From Verrucomicrobiota bacterium (GTDB lineage: Bacteria > Verrucomicrobiota > Verrucomicrobiia > Limisphaerales > J093): 64,000 nucleotides of DNA. Numbering within the stretch: the stretch's first letter is position 1; each line of letters begins with the position of its first letter. The notes beneath the pieces are model-generated. The model searched no databases. It had not been told where the DNA came from and was given only the letters and a program-made list of their open reading frames with translations. Both the position numbers and the translations under genes were made by a program. Shown one piece after another: positions 61,436 through 64,000 of the stretch. The stretch lies in the NCBI GenBank assembly GCA_027493615.1, contig JAOSKK010000037.1, positions 4,514 to 68,513 on the forward strand. Reading direction: 5' to 3'.

Positions 61436-63646
61436 CTAATCCATGCCGCGGGGCGGCGATCCCGGCACCACGTAGGGCGCCGGGAACGTGATGGCCCGGG
61501 CCAGGTCCTTCCAGGCCACCTCGCCCGTCACGCCGGGCTGCGAAAGGTCAAACGGCTCAAACCCGATCGACACCGCCGGGGAGCCGGGCTGAAGACGGAA
61601 ATCGCGCTTGCCAGGATCCACGAAGAGCGGGTCGGCAATGAGCGACCCCGCGTCGTGGCCGGCCTGTCGCCACTCCTCCCACGTCTTGCCGGCGAAGTCG
61701 AACGGCTGCCCGTTCAGGCGCCAGTACAGGTTGCGGCGCAGCGCGACCCGCGCGCCGTTCCGCCAGCCGCCGTACCCCAATAACGTGCCGCGGTCCCAGA
61801 GGACGATGTTCCGCTCAAAGGTGAAGGAGAGATGCGGCTCGGCCCGGGTGACCGCCACCTGCCCCTGCTCGCTGAAGGCCAGGATGTTGTTCCGAAACAC
61901 GTTCTCCTTCCCGTAATGCTGATGCACACAGCCATCGTGCACGTCGTGCACCAGGTTGTTCTCGAACACGATCCCGGTGCTGCCTTCGTCCGGATACAGC
62001 CCCCAGCCCCCGTAACGCGTCGAGTGCACGTCGTGGATGTGGTTGTGGGCAACCCGCGTGCCCTCCGACGGACCGAGCGTGTACACAGCGCCCATGTCGC
62101 TCAGGATGCGGTAGCCGAGATGATGCAGATGATTGAACTCGATCCGATTCCGCTTCGCGGCGCTTTCGTCGTAGCCCCAGCGCCAGCCCACGGAGACGGC
62201 TGTGTAGAAGAAGTCGCCGATGTCGCAGTGGGTGATCACGTTGTCCGGGCTGTGCCCGATCCAGACCCCCACGGCCGGCGGGGCGAGCCGTCCGCCGCTC
62301 TGGATGATGCAGTTGTGAATCGTGATGCCGCGGGTGCGAACCGGTTCGGGCACGATCCGCGTCTCCCCGATCCGGACCCCGCTGATGCCCAGATCGAAGA
62401 GGCGGGTTTGCTCCACCCGACAGTCCTGCGCCGCGTGGCGGAACCAGAAGGCGGTGCTGCCGATGTGCTCCACAGCGCAGCGTCGGAATTCGATGTCGCG
62501 AGCGGCGTCCACCTGGATGGCCGTGGCATCCACGTTCATGACCGCCTGCGCCGGTGGCAGTCCTTCTTGTGGAATCCGCCATTCACCGTGCCGGAACTTG
62601 ATGCCTTCGAAGTGCAGATGCCGCACCCATCCGGCGGGATCCTCGGCCTGACCCTGGATGGCGAGGAACCGCTCCAGGCGAGGCGCGACCACTTCGGCGC
62701 GGGTCAGGTCTTCCCCCTCTCGCGCCCGGTAGTACAGCCAGCCGTCACGATCCAGGAACCACTCGCCGGGGGCGTCCAGGGCGGCCAGGAAGTTCTCGAA
62801 GTAAAAGAGACAACCGCGCGTCATCGGGTTCCAGGACTTCATGGCTTCACCCTGCGTGGCGAACTCGCCCGCGGCGGGATTGACCGATGCCAGCCACTCG
62901 CGGGTCGTGTCCCACTTGTGCAGCACCACCACCTGGACGTCGCGCAGGGCAGCGGCGTCGAGACCTGCGAGCGATGGCAGGGCATCCGGCTTCGCGGTGA
63001 ATCGGTGCTGTGTTCGAGGGTCCGATCCCGTCCCCGCTTCTTCCTTCACGTCGACGAGCAGGTGAAATTCCCACCAGTTCGGCGTGCGGGCGCGCACCGC
63101 CCGTTGACCGTCGACCCAGAGCTGCTCGAACCGCCCTGACACCCCGTCCGCCGCCGCGGCACCGGGAACCCGCGTCTTCCAAACACCCGGCCGGGTCGTG
63201 TCCGGCTCCCAGCCCGTGAGGCGGCGTCCGCCGCTGAAGACGACCTCACCGCCAGCCGCCGCGCGGTAGAGCACCGGTCGGGTTGGCGACACCCCCGAGT
63301 CGGTCGCGTCGAACACCAGCGTCGCCTGCAGTTCGTAACGGCCCGGCAAGAACGTCACGGTCACCCCGCCATCCGGACGCGACCGGCGCTCCGCACGAAC
63401 CGCCTGCTGCGCGCGCGGGAAGGTCCGGAAAGGGGCCGCCCGCGTACCGGGGTTGGCATCGTCGCCTCCCGGGGCCACGAAGAACTCGGTGGCGGAGTCG
63501 GGCGTGACGCCGGTGGGTGGAGTGACCTCGCGCACGGGTTCGGCTGCTTCGAGGCGGAGGAGTGTGAACGCCAGGCAGAGAGACGAGACGGGGTTGAGCC
63601 ACCACAGTCGCAGAACGGAACGTAGGGTGAAGTGCGTGAAATCCAT
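61436..63646 (-). CDS. Secreted right-handed beta-helix glycan-active enzyme (GH141/PL-like)
   Basis: 736 aa from ATG 63646, intact. A hydrophobic leader (LRLWWLNPVSSLCLAFTLLRLEAA) precedes FFVAPGGDDANPGTRAAPFR and TFPRAQQAVRAE, then VVFSGGRRLTGWEPDTTRPG and the inserted beta domain (FEQLWVDGQRAVRARTPNWW). The coils include VRHLHFEGIKFRHGEWRIPQ, DIEFRRCAVEHIGSTAFWF, ITIHNCIIQSGGRLAPPAVG, IEFNHLHHLGYRILSDMGAV and GIVFENNLVHDVHDGCVHQH. This pattern is shared by GH141 (fucosidase/xylanase) and uncharacterised beta-helix families. It is separated from the POR gene by only 89 bp on the same strand; a functional link is not evident. Confidence 0.85.
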   Translation of the reverse strand: MDFTHFTLRSVLRLWWLNPVSSLCLAFTLLRLEAAEPVREVTPPTGVTPDSATEFFVAPGGDDANPGTRAAPFRTFPRAQQAVRAERRSRPDGGVTVTFLPGRYELQATLVFDATDSGVSPTRPVLYRAAAGGEVVFSGGRRLTGWEPDTTRPGVWKTRVPGAAAADGVSGRFEQLWVDGQRAVRARTPNWWEFHLLVDVKEEAGTGSDPRTQHRFTAKPDALPSLAGLDAAALRDVQVVVLHKWDTTREWLASVNPAAGEFATQGEAMKSWNPMTRGCLFYFENFLAALDAPGEWFLDRDGWLYYRAREGEDLTRAEVVAPRLERFLAIQGQAEDPAGWVRHLHFEGIKFRHGEWRIPQEGLPPAQAVMNVDATAIQVDAARDIEFRRCAVEHIGSTAFWFRHAAQDCRVEQTRLFDLGISGVRIGETRIVPEPVRTRGITIHNCIIQSGGRLAPPAVGVWIGHSPDNVITHCDIGDFFYTAVSVGWRWGYDESAAKRNRIEFNHLHHLGYRILSDMGAVYTLGPSEGTRVAHNHIHDVHSTRYGGWGLYPDEGSTGIVFENNLVHDVHDGCVHQHYGKENVFRNNILAFSEQGQVAVTRAEPHLSFTFERNIVLWDRGTLLGYGGWRNGARVALRRNLYWRLNGQPFDFAGKTWEEWRQAGHDAGSLIADPLFVDPGKRDFRLQPGSPAVSIGFEPFDLSQPGVTGEVAWKDLARAITFPAPYVVPGSPPRGMD

Positions 63647-63792
63647 AGCAATGACGATGTTCGACACAGTGCCTCGGGCGGCCGCCGACTCAACGACGGG
63701 GGAGCCGAGCTCGAGATGCCCGAGGAGAGCGCAAAGTCGGGCAGCACGCGAGCCCAGAGAATCGATAGGCGATAGGGGTCCGACCCCGCCCG

Positions 63793-64000
63793 CTACGCCC
63801 GTAGCCGTTCCACCTCCGCCCTGAGCAGACGTCCGACCCGGTGCTTGACCAGATAGACGTGCGCGACACTGACCCCCAAGGCCCTGGCGGTGTCGCGTGA
63901 GGACAGGCCCCGCACGGCCGCCAGATGATAGATCTCGTAATGCGCCGGGTCGACCCGTCCCTTCACCCGATCCAGCGCCGCGCGCAGGAGGTTCGTGTGC
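63793..64000 (-). CDS. Sigma-70 family (ECF-type) RNA polymerase sigma factor, C-terminus only
   Basis: A frame open at the right edge ends at a TAG (63793-63795). The last 68 codons read LLRAALDRVKGRVDPAHYEI, YHLAAVRGLSSRDTARALGV, SVAHVYLVKHRVGRLLRAEV then ERLRA. This is region 4 of ECF-type sigma factors, with the HTH in SSRDTARALGVSVAHVYLVKHRV; the VDPxxYxIYxL...VYLxKHRV form is common in Verrucomicrobiota/Planctomycetota. The N-terminal region 2 lies outside the window. It is upstream of the beta-helix gene in the same orientation, so it might belong to its control region. Confidence 0.85.
   Translation of the reverse strand, partial: HTNLLRAALDRVKGRVDPAHYEIYHLAAVRGLSSRDTARALGVSVAHVYLVKHRVGRLLRAEVERLRA

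Noticed and set aside
1-64000. Programmed frameshifting as the explanation for the many split genes.
   Set aside because: The breaks go in both directions, occur in unrelated genes without shared slippery heptamers or downstream structures, and are mostly at plain homopolymers.

Overview
The window looks like a chromosomal segment of a GC-rich, non-model bacterium, most probably Verrucomicrobiota. That is an inference from the gene set: three prepilin-type leader proteins (one with an H-X9-DG motif), a PEP-CTERM protein, two Tat-exported Gfo/Idh/MocA oxidoreductases, large secreted GH106-like and parallel beta-helix enzymes, an HzsA-related haem protein, few visible Shine-Dalgarno sites, and many dispersed palindromes between genes. 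Leaders are Sec or Tat. No SusC/SusD pair is present.

Layout. 1-4.4 kb: partial antitoxin-like ORF, decayed Uma2 gene, small hypothetical, trans-sulfuration PLP enzyme, prepilin protein, PTS EIIA. 4.4-10 kb: argS, secreted SGNH hydrolase, trmB, FIST sensor protein, zinc-ribbon membrane protein. 10.1-10.5 kb: a six-copy tandem array. 10.5-19.5 kb: Tat Gfo/Idh oxidoreductase, prepilin plus secreted protein pair, PEP-CTERM protein, malate dehydrogenase, pilin-like protein, WYL regulator, rho. 19.7-27.8 kb: Ski2-like helicase, sugar isomerase, coiled-coil protein, BlaI with a gutted BlaR1, NCS2 permease. 27.9-33.4 kb: heparinase-type lyase, GT4 glycosyltransferase, second Gfo/Idh oxidoreductase, tRNA-Leu(CAG). 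33.8-56.4 kb: a glycan-degradation block (GH99-like, DUF4091, GH127, HzsA-like, GH106-like, SSS symporter, GH106, beta-helix with CBM6). 56.5-64 kb: a giant pyruvate:ferredoxin oxidoreductase, another beta-helix enzyme, and the end of a sigma-70 factor.

The carbohydrate genes suggest attack on arabinose/rhamnose-rich, pectin-like or uronic polysaccharide outside the cytoplasm. Oligosaccharide products would enter through the Na+ symporter, and sugars would be processed by an arabinose/fucose-type isomerase, malate dehydrogenase and the ferredoxin-linked pyruvate oxidoreductase. Two gene pairs overlap by ATGA, which indicates translational coupling.

Two cross-cutting observations matter most. 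First, about twenty genes are split by single-base gains or losses, mostly in C/G (sometimes A/T) homopolymers. In every case I checked, correcting one base per break restores an intact family-length protein, so most look like assembly errors and not pseudogenes; coordinates below span the whole gene. Second, the intergenic DNA carries at least six families of dispersed palindromic elements. They are concentrated between convergent gene ends, and one of them has expanded into a tandem array.
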